Shown here piece after piece: positions 18,717 through 27,923 of a stretch of 64,000 bases of DNA. The notes under the pieces were generated by a model. It did no database searches. It had not been told where the DNA came from and saw only the letters and a program-made list of their open reading frames with translations. Source of the stretch: Alphaproteobacteria bacterium. GTDB taxonomy: Bacteria; Pseudomonadota; Alphaproteobacteria; Micavibrionales; Micavibrionaceae. A program made the position numbers and the translations under genes. The stretch covers positions 28,452-92,451 of the forward strand of contig JAEUKN010000001.1 in the NCBI GenBank assembly GCA_016794305.1, written 5' to 3'. Each line of letters begins with the position of its first letter. Position 1 is the first letter of the stretch.

Positions 18717-20249
18717 ATGGCCCACCCCAAACCAACTGAAATTGACCCGCGAGCCCCCAAACCCAACAGCGAATCCTTTGAGCGCGACATATGGGTGAAA
18801 GAGGCCGGTTTTCGTGAATATGACGCACGCTGGCTTTACCCCGAACAAATTAATTTGCGCGGCATTCAATCACTCGGCATGGCGTTGGGGAGCATGGTCA
18901 AAAGCCGCTATTCCGACAAACCGTCCATCGTCGTTGGGCATGATTATCGTGCCTATAGTGCGCATATCAAAATGGCCCTGATCACCGGATTAATGGCCGC
19001 CGGGTGCGATGTGAAGGATATCGGCTTGGCACTCTCGCCCGTGGCTTATTTCGCGCAATTCGCGCTCGATTGCCTTTCCGTTGCGATGGTCACGGCCAGC
19101 CATAACGAAAACGGCTGGACGGGGGTTAAAATGGGGATGGAACGGCCATTGACTTTTGGGCCCGAGTTGATGAGCGAATTAAAAGAGCGCACGATCAATC
19201 AAAACTGGACGCTGTGCGGCGGCGGTTCGTATGAGGTGATTGAGGGGATGAAGGATCGCTATTTAGACGACCTGACCCGAAATGTGAAACTGGCACATCG
19301 CCTCAAGGTTGTTGCGGCGTGCGGCAACGGCACTGCGGGGGCCTATGCGCCCGAGGCCTTGCGCCGTATCGGGTGTGAGGTGATTGAGCTTGATTGCGAC
19401 CTCGACCATAGTTTTCCGCATTATAACCCCAACCCTGAGGATATGGAGATGCTTCATGTGTTGAGCCGTAAAGTCAAGGAAACCGGGGCGGATGTCGGGT
19501 TGGCGTTTGATGGCGATGGCGATCGTTGCGGCGTTGTGGATAATACGGGCGAAGAGATTTTTGCCGATAAAATGGGCGTGATTTTGGCGCGGGATTTGGC
19601 GGCGCAATATCCCGGGGCGGATTTTCCGCATGCGCAATTTGTGGCCGATGTGAAATCAACGGGTTTGTTTGCCTCTGACCCCGTTTTAAAATCCTTTGGC
19701 GCGAAAACCGATTACTGGAAGACCGGCCATTCCTATCTCAAACGCCGCGTGAATGAATTGGGTGCGTTGGCGGGATTTGAAAAAAGCGGCCATTATTTTT
19801 TCAATGCGCCGATTGGAAAAGGATATGATGACGGCGTGCTTTCCGCCATCACCGTGTGCCGATTGCTCGACCGCCATCCGGGCCAAAGTCTGGCAGATCT
19901 GAAAAATGCGTTGCCCAAGACCTGGGGGTCACCGACTATGGCGCCATTCTGCCCCGATGATAAAAAATATCGGGTGGTGGAGCGCGTCACGGCGCATTAT
20001 CAATCGCTCTATGATCGCGGGGAAAAAATTCTGGGGCAATCTATTGAAAATGTAGTGACAGTGAATGGCGTGCGGGTGACCTTGGCGGATGGTACATGGG
20101 GCCTTATCCGCGCGTCATCGAATGTGCCATCGCTCGTGGTGGTGGTGGAAAGCCCGGTGTCAGAGGCGCAGACGCGCGCCATGTTTGCCGAACTTGACGC
20201 TACCCTCTCTCAATTTCCCGAAGTCGGCGAGTATAATCAGAAATTCTAA
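18717..20249 (+). CDS. Phosphomannomutase / phosphoglucomutase
   Basis: An alpha-D-phosphohexomutase that moves phosphate between C1 and C6 of glucose or mannose, feeding lipopolysaccharide and exopolysaccharide sugar nucleotides. The 510-residue chain shows all four active-site loops: the phosphoserine in TASHNENGW (Ser128), the metal loop DGDGDR (from Asp265), the sugar loop GFEKSGHYFF, and the phosphate-binding loop RASSNVPS near the C-terminus. I chose the ATG at 18717, preceded by GAGG at five bases. An ATG seven codons upstream has no such site. It overlaps the atp12 start (TAATG). Whether glucose or mannose is preferred cannot be told. Confidence 0.93.
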   Translation: MAHPKPTEIDPRAPKPNSESFERDIWVKEAGFREYDARWLYPEQINLRGIQSLGMALGSMVKSRYSDKPSIVVGHDYRAYSAHIKMALITGLMAAGCDVKDIGLALSPVAYFAQFALDCLSVAMVTASHNENGWTGVKMGMERPLTFGPELMSELKERTINQNWTLCGGGSYEVIEGMKDRYLDDLTRNVKLAHRLKVVAACGNGTAGAYAPEALRRIGCEVIELDCDLDHSFPHYNPNPEDMEMLHVLSRKVKETGADVGLAFDGDGDRCGVVDNTGEEIFADKMGVILARDLAAQYPGADFPHAQFVADVKSTGLFASDPVLKSFGAKTDYWKTGHSYLKRRVNELGALAGFEKSGHYFFNAPIGKGYDDGVLSAITVCRLLDRHPGQSLADLKNALPKTWGSPTMAPFCPDDKKYRVVERVTAHYQSLYDRGEKILGQSIENVVTVNGVRVTLADGTWGLIRASSNVPSLVVVVESPVSEAQTRAMFAELDATLSQFPEVGEYNQKF

Positions 20250-20968
20250 TGAAACGTTTTTATAAAAAAGTCTCCATTATACCGAGCGCGGAGCCGTTAT
20301 TCGCGGTGGCCGAGCCGGTCCAGACTTGGCAAATTTTATTGGATGGGCGGGAAATCAAAACCCCTTCGCATTACCCGCTCATTGCCCCCAATAAGGCGTT
20401 GGCGGAATTGATCCGCGATGAATGGATGGCGCAGGGCAATAAAATAATCCCCGCCGACATGCCGATCACGCAAACACTGACCACGATCATTGATTATTTG
20501 GTCACGGATTATGCCACGCACCGCGCGGATATTTTATCCTACTTGGATACTGATTTATTGTGTTATTACGATAGCCGGCAGGAATCGGCGCATGCGAAGC
20601 TGCGCGCACCGATCCTGACTCAATTATCCCGATCTTTGGGGTGCGAATTCCTCACCACCGATCAATTGCAGCCGATAATCCAGTCCCCGGACACGGCGGA
20701 TAAGGTCACGCAGGCGGTGCCGTTGGACCCAACGGCGCAGGGGGTGGCACTGGTGTTGTTGACTAAGGAAAGCGGCTCACTCCTGCTCGCCCTAGCCTTT
20801 GTGAAGGGTTTGATTGATAAAGATATTTTTATGCGCGCGGTGTTTGTAGAGGAAGATTTGAAGGATGAAATCTATAACGCGCCGTTCTATGGCCGCGCCC
20901 CCGACCATGACCGCGCGCGAGAGAGCCTGACCCATTCATTACGGTTTTTTGAGTTACTGCGGGATTAG
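20249..20968 (+). CDS. ATP12-family F1-ATPase assembly chaperone
   Basis: A 239-residue homologue of Atp12, the chaperone that holds the F1 alpha subunit before assembly of ATP synthase in mitochondria and alphaproteobacteria. Family features include WQILLDGREIKTPSHYPL (about 27-44), the run AELIRDEWMAQGN, IDYL, and a C-terminal half ending with EEDLKDEIYNAPFYGRAPD. It is translationally coupled to pgm through TAATG. ATP synthase genes themselves are not in the window. Confidence 0.92.
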   Translation: MKRFYKKVSIIPSAEPLFAVAEPVQTWQILLDGREIKTPSHYPLIAPNKALAELIRDEWMAQGNKIIPADMPITQTLTTIIDYLVTDYATHRADILSYLDTDLLCYYDSRQESAHAKLRAPILTQLSRSLGCEFLTTDQLQPIIQSPDTADKVTQAVPLDPTAQGVALVLLTKESGSLLLALAFVKGLIDKDIFMRAVFVEEDLKDEIYNAPFYGRAPDHDRARESLTHSLRFFELLRD

Positions 20969-20994
20969 TGATTTGAGATAAGAATTGTGTGATA

Positions 20995-21099
20995 TATACT
21001 TGAAATACTGAACTCCTAGACGTTGTCACTTCGAGCCTAGCGTAGTCTCCCTACGCTGCGTTGCTTGTTCCTAGCCAGCAATTCAGTATTCCAAGTATA
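20995..21099. repeat. Palindromic repeat family A, copy 1 (complete)
   Basis: A 105-base element whose ends are imperfect inverted repeats: it begins TATACTTGAAATACTGAA and ends TTCAGTATTCCAAGTATA. An inner CGTAG/CTACG hairpin lies near the middle. A near-identical copy is at 40292-40396, and a left-truncated one at 30232-30299. It fills the gap between convergent atp12 and ftsA. Confidence 0.85.
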
Positions 21100-21116
21100 G
21101 CCTAGGACAAAGACCG

Positions 21117-22382
21117 TTACCAATTCTCACGAAGCCAGAGTTTGACACGCTCCCATAGGGTGGCATCCTCCACACTCGCCATAATTTCGGCGGGCATTTC
21201 ATCGGCCCGTTCAGTGACATAGTGCAGCAATCCGGCAGTTGTGGAAAAGGCCGGGCCGGAAACCGAATCGGCCAGTCCCGGCAAACGCAGCGGACGACCC
21301 AAGCGCACCTGTTTTTCCAGATATTTTTGCGCAAGTTCCCGCAGGCCCGGAATCTGGCTCGCGCCGCCGGTGAGCACCACGCGCCGCCCCGCCACGTGCG
21401 AGAGGCCCGAATCGGCAATTTTGGCACGGACCAGTTCCAATGTTTCCTCTAACCGCGGGGCGATAATGCTCACGAGGTAAGAACGCGGAATATGGTTGGG
21501 CTGGATCGGGTCTTCCTCCCCCAACGGATGCACGTCAATGAGATCCTTATCATCGGTTGAAGTGGCAATGGCACTGCCGTACAGGGCCTTCATCCGCTCC
21601 GCCGCCTGAATGGAGGTGGTGAGGCCCTTGGCAATATCATTGGTGACATGCTGGCCGCCCACGGGAACCGAATCGGTGAAAATCATTTCCTTGCCATAGA
21701 AAATCGCAATACCGGTGGTGCCGCCGCCCATATCGACCACAACGCATCCCATATCCATTTCATCATCCACCAAACAGGCCAGACCCGAAGCATAGGGCGC
21801 GGCGCACAGGGCGGTGATATCAAGGTGCGAAGCCTGAATACAGCCGGCAATATTGCGCAGCGGTGCGCTCGCCCCCGTTACAATATGAATGTCAACATCC
21901 AGATTTTGCCCGTAAAGCCCGCGCGGTTCCTGAATTCCGTCATGACCGTCAATGCGGTATGAGGTGGGAATGGTGTGGATTAACTCACTCTCCGGTGCCA
22001 TGATTTGTGACTGAGCCTTGGCCATCGCGCGGCGAATATCATTATCGGTGATGGCCTGGCCCATAATCTGGACATTCATATTCATGAGGTGGGAACGTGT
22101 ATGAATCGCCGGCACATTGACGATGACTTCGCGCAACGGATACCCCTTAGTGACATCCGCCGCCATTTTTTCCGCCGTATGGACCGATTGGCGAATGGCC
22201 GATTCGGCCAAATCAAGATCCACCACCGTTCCGGCCTTAATGCCTTGCGATGCCTGATGCCCCACGCCGATCACGTCAATATTGCCGTTTTCATCACGAA
22301 TGCGCCCGATAAAACAGGCAATCTTGCTGGATCCGACATCCAACGCCGCGATAACCGATCCTTTGGGATGAAAACTGGGCAT
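21117..22382 (-). CDS. ftsA: Cell division protein FtsA
   Basis: The actin-like protein that anchors FtsZ to the membrane. The 421-residue chain begins near the ATPase phosphate-1 loop ALDVGSSKIACFIG (about 13-26), has the 1C domain region near 90-170, the phosphate-2 motif VVVDMGGGTTGIAIF and the adenosine motif VVLTGGASQIPGL. It ends with an amphipathic helix WERVKLWLRENW, the membrane-targeting sequence. The ATG at 22382 is chosen because the protein core starts soon after. A 41-residue upstream extension overlaps ftsQ and is unlikely to be real. It is the last gene of the mur/fts run. ftsZ does not follow it, unlike the common order. Confidence 0.95.
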   Translation of the reverse strand: MPSFHPKGSVIAALDVGSSKIACFIGRIRDENGNIDVIGVGHQASQGIKAGTVVDLDLAESAIRQSVHTAEKMAADVTKGYPLREVIVNVPAIHTRSHLMNMNVQIMGQAITDNDIRRAMAKAQSQIMAPESELIHTIPTSYRIDGHDGIQEPRGLYGQNLDVDIHIVTGASAPLRNIAGCIQASHLDITALCAAPYASGLACLVDDEMDMGCVVVDMGGGTTGIAIFYGKEMIFTDSVPVGGQHVTNDIAKGLTTSIQAAERMKALYGSAIATSTDDKDLIDVHPLGEEDPIQPNHIPRSYLVSIIAPRLEETLELVRAKIADSGLSHVAGRRVVLTGGASQIPGLRELAQKYLEKQVRLGRPLRLPGLADSVSGPAFSTTAGLLHYVTERADEMPAEIMASVEDATLWERVKLWLRENW

Positions 22383-22389
22383 GACGGGA

Positions 22390-23244
22390 TTAAATTCCTT
22401 TTTGTGATTTGAACGACGCCTGATAATCCTCCGCCCCACCGGGGGGAGTTTCCACCACAATACGGATTGGATCACGTAAATCAAGTGCGGTAATGTCACG
22501 ATCAATCAAATGATCATTTTTTTGGGCGTTTTCCAATCTTTCTAACGCACTCATCACATCGTCTTCGGGTAATTTTATGCTCACACCGTTTGAAAGATAG
22601 AGATCCCATCGCCGGTTCCCCACCCATTTGGCCGAGTCAACGCGCGATTTGATCAACGGATAGGTCGCAAGGTTGGATTGCAATTCCGCCACATGCAGCG
22701 GCGCCCGGTCCCCCACAATCAATAATAAATTGCGATAGGGAGCGATGGTGCGTGATTCGAGGATCTTCCCGCTCTCATCCACCACCGCCAATTGGTTGTG
22801 ACGTTGCCACAGGGCAATGGGCGTGCGTTCGGTTAAGCCGATATACACCGTATCGGGATAATGCCGCACGATTTTTGCGCTTTTGACCCATGATAATTGC
22901 TCAAGCCGTTCCTGCATCGCCTTCAGATCAAGCGATAAAATAGAGTCCCCGCGCGTGATGTGCACAGCGTCTTTCACTTCCCCGCGCGGGCAATGGACCC
23001 GCCCCTCAATCAACAGGTTTTCAACGCGGAACCCGTGATTTTGAAACGTAGTTTCGATTTTTTGCGCCATATCATGCGACACTCCCGCCCACCAAGAGGT
23101 GCGCAGCGTATAAAAAATCACCGCCATTAGGGTGAGAATGGCGAAGAGAGAGAGCCCAACCCGCCGCAGCCAAAAGCTTATCCGCGCTTTTTGCCCGGCG
23201 CGACGATTTAAAATACTGGTACGGGTGGTCCCATAATTGGCCAT
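22390..23244 (-). CDS. ftsQ: Cell division protein FtsQ
   Basis: A 284-residue bitopic divisome protein. It has a basic cytoplasmic N-terminus, one transmembrane helix (VGLSLFAILTLMAVIFYTL, about 29-47), a POTRA domain from about 70 (FRVENLLIEGRV then WVKSAKIVRHYPDTVYIGLTERTPIALW) and the FtsQ beta domain. It recruits FtsB/FtsL and couples the division ring to septal wall synthesis. It lies immediately upstream of ftsA with a 7-base gap. The ribosome-binding site of ftsA falls inside its last codons. Confidence 0.93.
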   Translation of the reverse strand: MANYGTTRTSILNRRAGQKARISFWLRRVGLSLFAILTLMAVIFYTLRTSWWAGVSHDMAQKIETTFQNHGFRVENLLIEGRVHCPRGEVKDAVHITRGDSILSLDLKAMQERLEQLSWVKSAKIVRHYPDTVYIGLTERTPIALWQRHNQLAVVDESGKILESRTIAPYRNLLLIVGDRAPLHVAELQSNLATYPLIKSRVDSAKWVGNRRWDLYLSNGVSIKLPEDDVMSALERLENAQKNDHLIDRDITALDLRDPIRIVVETPPGGAEDYQASFKSQKGI

Positions 23245-23425
23245 AATAATGTCAAAGAATCCGGAAAAATCAGTTTGAACAATCTGCGATTATCCGAATC
23301 TTTGCGGGAAATTACAAGGGCTTTTTGATGTGAAATTTTACTGCCCGGATGAGAGGCAGATCGAGGCAAGGTAAGGTAAGGCCAAGATAAAGCCGGGACA
23401 AAACCAAGACCGGGGGGTAACCGGG

Positions 23426-24328
23426 TTACTTATCTGTCGGAGTCGCCAACCATTGATTAATCGCGACCCCGTTTGAGCTCTCTAACTTCGGCACCCGCAC
23501 AATCACCAGCTTGACCAACAGATTATCACCGCGGACGGAGGATCCGGACTGATATTTTATGGTTAGAGGAACGTCCACAATCCATTGATAAACGCCACGA
23601 TCCACCCCTTCGGAAATGAGAATCGGCGCGCTGGACGGTGTAGCGGAGACAACCTGCTGGCTGGCCTCCACCATTTCAATAATCCGTGAACGGTCGAGCG
23701 CATTGGTAAAAGTCGCCCATCCGGTGCGGGTAAAGTTACGCGAGGATTCCTGTAACCGTCGTTTATAGTCATTAAAACCGAATGTCATCACTTCGGTTGC
23801 GGCTTGCGCACTCCATGACATCAGGGCGGGGTTACTGAGGTTAGGGTCACTCAAGGGAACGGTGGGGATTAAGCGGCCATCTTCGGTGGTTGCGAAATAG
23901 CGATTTTCCGGCTGGTGGACTTCAATAATCATATACATGGCCACGATCAGACCGAGGATGATCACAGCCTCAATAATCGCGATGCGCAATAAACTGCGAT
24001 AACCATCGCGGTAAAACTCATTCCGGACGATGACCGATCCAACGCTTTTGAGCATCTCCAACTCAGCTTCATCCGCTTCGGGGGGAAGGTTTGGTGGGAG
24101 TATGGGGGGAGTTTTGCTCTTAGAGGTAACCTTGGCAGCAGCTTTAGGTGGTGTGGCGGCGACCTTGTTTTCCGGGGGTGATGCCGGTGCCGCTATGGTT
24201 GACGGGGGCTTTTGCGCGGGGCGAATATTGCGCGGATTTGGGCGTTGTGCTGCGCCACCCACCCCATCCCCGGCGGGAGGGACTGTGGAACCTGAGCGAG
24301 GCGGATTTGAAGGGGGTTGATCATTCAT
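23426..24328 (-). CDS. DotI/IcmL/TraM-type inner-membrane protein
   Basis: A 300-residue protein resembling DotI (IcmL) of Dot/Icm (IVB) secretion and TraM of IncI plasmids. The first 90 residues are Pro/Ala-rich and disordered-looking. A short cytoplasmic segment leads to one transmembrane helix (about 117-135, AIIEAVIILGLIVAMYMII). The periplasmic domain has ENRYFATTEDGRLIPTVPLSDPNLSNPALMSW, FNDYKRRLQESSRNFT, then SAPILISEGVDRGVYQWIVDVPLTIKYQS, the pattern I associate with this family. DotI is a VirB8-like inner-membrane scaffold. No other dot/icm gene is visible here. It lies between gmk and ftsQ where ddl often sits. The family call is from recall of the pattern, not a search. Confidence 0.75.
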   Translation of the reverse strand: MNDQPPSNPPRSGSTVPPAGDGVGGAAQRPNPRNIRPAQKPPSTIAAPASPPENKVAATPPKAAAKVTSKSKTPPILPPNLPPEADEAELEMLKSVGSVIVRNEFYRDGYRSLLRIAIIEAVIILGLIVAMYMIIEVHQPENRYFATTEDGRLIPTVPLSDPNLSNPALMSWSAQAATEVMTFGFNDYKRRLQESSRNFTRTGWATFTNALDRSRIIEMVEASQQVVSATPSSAPILISEGVDRGVYQWIVDVPLTIKYQSGSSVRGDNLLVKLVIVRVPKLESSNGVAINQWLATPTDK

Positions 24329-24409
24329 AGTGGCGTATCATATCAGAAATAAATTTATATTTTCAACTTTGGTCCAATAGAGGGGCAGGGGTACAGAAAA
24401 AGGAGGTGA

Positions 24410-25042
24410 TTATTCTTCCATCAAAGCCCTTACGAAATCAGGCAGTTCAGTCAAGCGCCGACGTTTGCAGCGTTCGGCTTCTAGAATTGAGGCAGCCTGA
24501 GCAATTGATTTTTCCAGATCACGGTTAATAATAATATAATCATATTCAGAATAATGTGATATTTCATCGGAAGCTTTTTTCATGCGCTCCTTGATCACAT
24601 CTTCGTGATCTTGTTGACGCGCACGCAGCCGCCGCTCCAACTCTTCCTTACCGGGGGGGAGAATGAACACCGTTACCAAATCATTCACTAATTTTTGTTT
24701 GAGTTGCTGCGTACCCTGCCAGTCAATATCGAAAATAATATCTTGGCTATTGGCGAGGGCCTCTTCAACCGGGGCCAGCGGCGTGCCGTAATAATGCCCA
24801 AATACTTTGGCATATTCCAACAACATATGGGATTCAACCATATGATCAAATTCAGCCTTGGTAATAAAAATATAATCCTTACCGTGAACCTCACCGGGGC
24901 GCGGCGGGCGCGTGGTGACGGAGACGGAGATTTTAAGTTGGGGGTCACGTTCCAATAGTGATCGCGTAATAGTGGTTTTCCCCGCACCTGAAGGCGAAGA
25001 TAAAATAAACAATAATCCACGGCGAACAATTGGCATCAACAT
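24410..25042 (-). CDS. gmk: Guanylate kinase
   Basis: Converts GMP to GDP with ATP. The 210-residue chain has the P-loop SSPSGAGKTT (about 15-24), the GMP-binding segment SVTTRPPRPGEVHGKDYIFI (about 41-60), the lid region ending RRLRARQQD, and the usual DIDWQGTQQL motif. Length and motif order are normal. The location in the murC-murB-ftsQ run is unusual: gmk is typically near rpoZ or a YicC-like gene. Gaps to its neighbours are 81 and 115 bases, so it could have its own promoter. Confidence 0.95.
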   Translation of the reverse strand: MLMPIVRRGLLFILSSPSGAGKTTITRSLLERDPQLKISVSVTTRPPRPGEVHGKDYIFITKAEFDHMVESHMLLEYAKVFGHYYGTPLAPVEEALANSQDIIFDIDWQGTQQLKQKLVNDLVTVFILPPGKEELERRLRARQQDHEDVIKERMKKASDEISHYSEYDYIIINRDLEKSIAQAASILEAERCKRRRLTELPDFVRALMEE

Positions 25043-25157
25043 GGGGTTATTCTACATATTTGAAGATTTCTCGCAATGGTCGAAATGAGATTTTTTGTAA
25101 GATTGATCAGAATGATTGGGCTTTTCAAAAAATCGAATTTTCAGAACCTGTACATGA

Positions 25158-26114
25158 TCACGCTGCGGCAGATTTCCCAATACGGGCGATTTCCCAATGA
25201 AGATCATAGGAAAAACGGTCCCGCACGCGGCGGCGGATTTCTTCGCCCAAGGCCTCCAGATCGGCTGCTGTGGCAGTGCCGGTATTGATCATAAAATTGG
25301 CGTGTTGTTCAGACATTTGTGCCCCACCCATGGTGAGACCGCGCCCACCCACGGCGTCAATCAATTGCCAGGCCTTGGTGGCGGGATCGAGCCCGACTTC
25401 TTCCAACGCCTGCGCATCTGGGTTTTTAAAGGTAGAGCCGCCGGTTTGCGCCCTGATTGGCTGGCTTGCGGAGCGTTTGGTGCGAATTTCATTCATGCGG
25501 GCGATGATATCTTCCCTCTTGCCCGGTCTGGCCTGAAGTGCCGCGCCGACTGCGATCCAACCAGAGGGAATTTCGGAGTGGCGATAGGCCATTTTAAGCC
25601 CGTCCGCGGTCAGGGAATGAAGGTTTCCCGCGCGGTCCACAAAATCTGCGCGCACAAGACAATCTTTCAATTCACCGCCATAGGCCCCGGCGTTAAGCGC
25701 CAAAGCCCCGCCGATGGATCCGGGAATGCCGCATAAAAACTCTAACCCTGCGAGGTTATAGGCGGCGGCGGCCTCTGCCACATTTACATCCAACGCGGCG
25801 GCCCCCACATAAAGCACATGATCATCAATCGGGGCGATCCCCGCAAACTCACGGCCTAGGCGAATCACCACCCCGTCCACCCCGCCATCGCGAATGATGG
25901 AATTGGACAATACGCCCAAAATTGATAAGGGTTTGTGCGCGGAATATTGCGCCAGAAAGGATTGCAAATCCTTTAAATGTAATGGTTTGAACAAAATTTC
26001 AGCATGACCGCCGGTGCGAAACCACCCGACCTGCCCCAATGGTGCGTGAACCGTGTAACGTCCCTCAACAACTGGCAGATCATCGGGCGGTGCAATCGTG
26101 TGAGTCATGAACAT
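25158..26114 (-). CDS. murB: UDP-N-acetylenolpyruvoylglucosamine reductase
   Basis: The FAD enzyme that makes UDP-MurNAc. The 318-residue chain has the FAD-binding N-terminal half with TGG near residue 35 and LGVLSNSIIRDGG (about 66-78), then GIPGSIGGALALNAGAYGGE. The catalytic set is present: YRHS, the proton-donor serine in GGSTFKNP, and the glutamate in HWEIARIG near the C-terminus. The second FAD loop usually reads G-x-G-S-N, but here the third position is Leu (GVLSN). The rest of the enzyme looks intact. It follows murC by 60 bases. Two nearby ATG codons (26114, 26108) are equally possible starts. Confidence 0.94.
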   Translation of the reverse strand: MFMTHTIAPPDDLPVVEGRYTVHAPLGQVGWFRTGGHAEILFKPLHLKDLQSFLAQYSAHKPLSILGVLSNSIIRDGGVDGVVIRLGREFAGIAPIDDHVLYVGAAALDVNVAEAAAAYNLAGLEFLCGIPGSIGGALALNAGAYGGELKDCLVRADFVDRAGNLHSLTADGLKMAYRHSEIPSGWIAVGAALQARPGKREDIIARMNEIRTKRSASQPIRAQTGGSTFKNPDAQALEEVGLDPATKAWQLIDAVGGRGLTMGGAQMSEQHANFMINTGTATAADLEALGEEIRRRVRDRFSYDLHWEIARIGKSAAA

Positions 26115-26174
26115 GAAAGGCCTTTTATATGGTTTTTAAAAATTTATGCCGCGGTAGAAATCATGAGCAGATTT

Positions 26175-27737
26175 TTAAGCAGAAAGTTTCTGCTCTCCCA
26201 TGTCCTCCAATTGCTGCGGCAAGGCTTGAGCCCAATAGGTGATATTTCCGGCCCCCAAGCATATCACAATATCCCCGGCTTGCGCCAGTTTTGAAATCAT
26301 ATCCGCGAGATGATCGGGGTGATCCAGCATTTCCACATGTTTGTGGCCGTGGGATTTAATGCCCGCGACCAGGCTTTGTTGATCAATGCCGGCAATGGCT
26401 TCCTCTCCTGCAGCATACACATCCGCCACAATCACGCAATCGGCATCATCAAAACAGGTGCAGAATTCTTCGAACAAATCGCGCAGCCGCGTATAACGGT
26501 GCGGTTGAACCACGGCAATGATTTTGCCGCCGTTAGAGGCACCAGCCAGTGGGATATTGCTCAAAACTGGGGGGGGGAATGGGGAAGCAAAAGGGGAGGC
26601 AAATGGGGAGCTAGTTGCACTCTCATCAGGGCCGCCTAGATTAGGGCCGCTTAGGGCTTGTCGCCCGGCCTTGAGCACAGCGGCAATTTCCACCGGGTGA
26701 TGGCCGTAATCATCCACCACCAAAATGCCATTGGTCATGCCCGTACGGGTAAAGCGGCGCTTAACCCCGCTAAAATTGCCTAAGGCCGTGCGAATACAGG
26801 ATTCATCAATATTTAACCGCACCGCGACCGCAATGGCGGCACAGGCATTTTGGATATTATGCGCACCCATCATCGGCAGGAAGAGATTGCGGATAATCTG
26901 CGGGTCCTGCTCATCATTTTGTCGTGCAATCACCACATCGAAATGCGAGCCAAGAGAAGAGGCGCGGATATTTTCCGCCCGCACATCGGATTGTTTGTTA
27001 AAACCATAGGTGATGAGGGTGCGGTTTTGAATCTCGGGGATCAGGCTCTGAACAACGGGATGATCGAGGCACAGCACCCCGCACCCGTAAAACGGAATCT
27101 GTTCAACATAACGCAAATACGCCGCGCGAACCTCTTGAAATGATCCGTAATGGTCCATATGTTCGGGATCAATATTGGTCACAATGGCGATGGTTGCGGG
27201 CAGTCGGGTAAAGGATCCGTCACTCTCATCCGCTTCAACCACCATCCATTCGCCCTTGCCCAAGCGCGTATTGGTGCCATAGGAATTGACAATGCCGCCG
27301 TTAATCACTGTGGGATCAAGCTTTGCCGCCTCTAACACCGCACCCACCAACGATGTGGTGGTGGTTTTGCCATGCGTCCCCGCAATCGCCACCGCCCATT
27401 TTAAACGCATGAGTTCGGCCAGCATTTCGGCCCGGCTGACGATGGGGATACGTTGGGCGCGCGCCGCGATGAGTTCGGGATTACCGGCAGGAATGGCCGA
27501 AGACACCACAACGGCGCCGGGATATTTGCCATCAAGGGTGAATAAATTTTGCGCGTCATGACCGTGAAACACGCGCACACCGTGAGATTTCAAACGCACC
27601 GTGTTATAATTTTCCGCTGCGTCGCTCCCTTGCACTTTATATCCCAAAACGGCGAGGGCTTCGGCGATACCGCTCATACCAATGCCGCCAATGCCAATAA
27701 AATGAATCGGACCAATTTCTGGGGGAATATGGTGCAT
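26175..27737 (-). CDS. murC: UDP-N-acetylmuramate--L-alanine ligase
   Basis: Adds L-Ala to UDP-MurNAc, the first step of stem-peptide synthesis. The 520-residue chain has the N-terminal Rossmann motif [14 protein letters not shown] (about 12-25), the ATP loop [11 protein letters not shown] (about 118-128), [19 protein letters not shown] and the C-terminal [11 protein letters not shown]. Between about residues 377 and 407 there is a low-complexity Ser/Pro/Phe insertion ([14 protein letters not shown]) not typical of MurC, within the C-terminal domain before VQPHRYTR. It heads the run murC-murB-gmk-dotI-like-ftsQ-ftsA. murG is not upstream in the window. Confidence 0.95.
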   Translation of the reverse strand: MHHIPPEIGPIHFIGIGGIGMSGIAEALAVLGYKVQGSDAAENYNTVRLKSHGVRVFHGHDAQNLFTLDGKYPGAVVVSSAIPAGNPELIAARAQRIPIVSRAEMLAELMRLKWAVAIAGTHGKTTTTSLVGAVLEAAKLDPTVINGGIVNSYGTNTRLGKGEWMVVEADESDGSFTRLPATIAIVTNIDPEHMDHYGSFQEVRAAYLRYVEQIPFYGCGVLCLDHPVVQSLIPEIQNRTLITYGFNKQSDVRAENIRASSLGSHFDVVIARQNDEQDPQIIRNLFLPMMGAHNIQNACAAIAVAVRLNIDESCIRTALGNFSGVKRRFTRTGMTNGILVVDDYGHHPVEIAAVLKAGRQALSGPNLGGPDESATSSPFASPFASPFPPPVLSNIPLAGASNGGKIIAVVQPHRYTRLRDLFEEFCTCFDDADCVIVADVYAAGEEAIAGIDQQSLVAGIKSHGHKHVEMLDHPDHLADMISKLAQAGDIVICLGAGNITYWAQALPQQLEDMGEQKLSA

Positions 27738-27923
27738 ATGAAAATCTTTCTTGTCCTAGTTTTGGTGACTTATTCTTAATTTTGGTGATGAGTCCGGTTA
27801 TAAACTATTTTGCTTCCCTCTAGCAATTTATAATTTTTTGTGATTCACTTGTGCGTGCCGAATCATCCGGCAACAAAGGGTCGTGAAGACGATTCGGGCA
27901 AAAAGGGGAAAAGGGAGGAAATC

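Noticed and set aside
20995..21099. Insertion sequence or transposon with transposase
   Set aside because: The element is only 105 bases with no coding capacity; it may be a MITE or structural repeat but is not autonomous.
22383..22505. Longer N-terminus of FtsA
   Set aside because: The 41 extra codons overlap the ftsQ coding end in a different frame, and the FtsA core starts only after the ATG at 22382.
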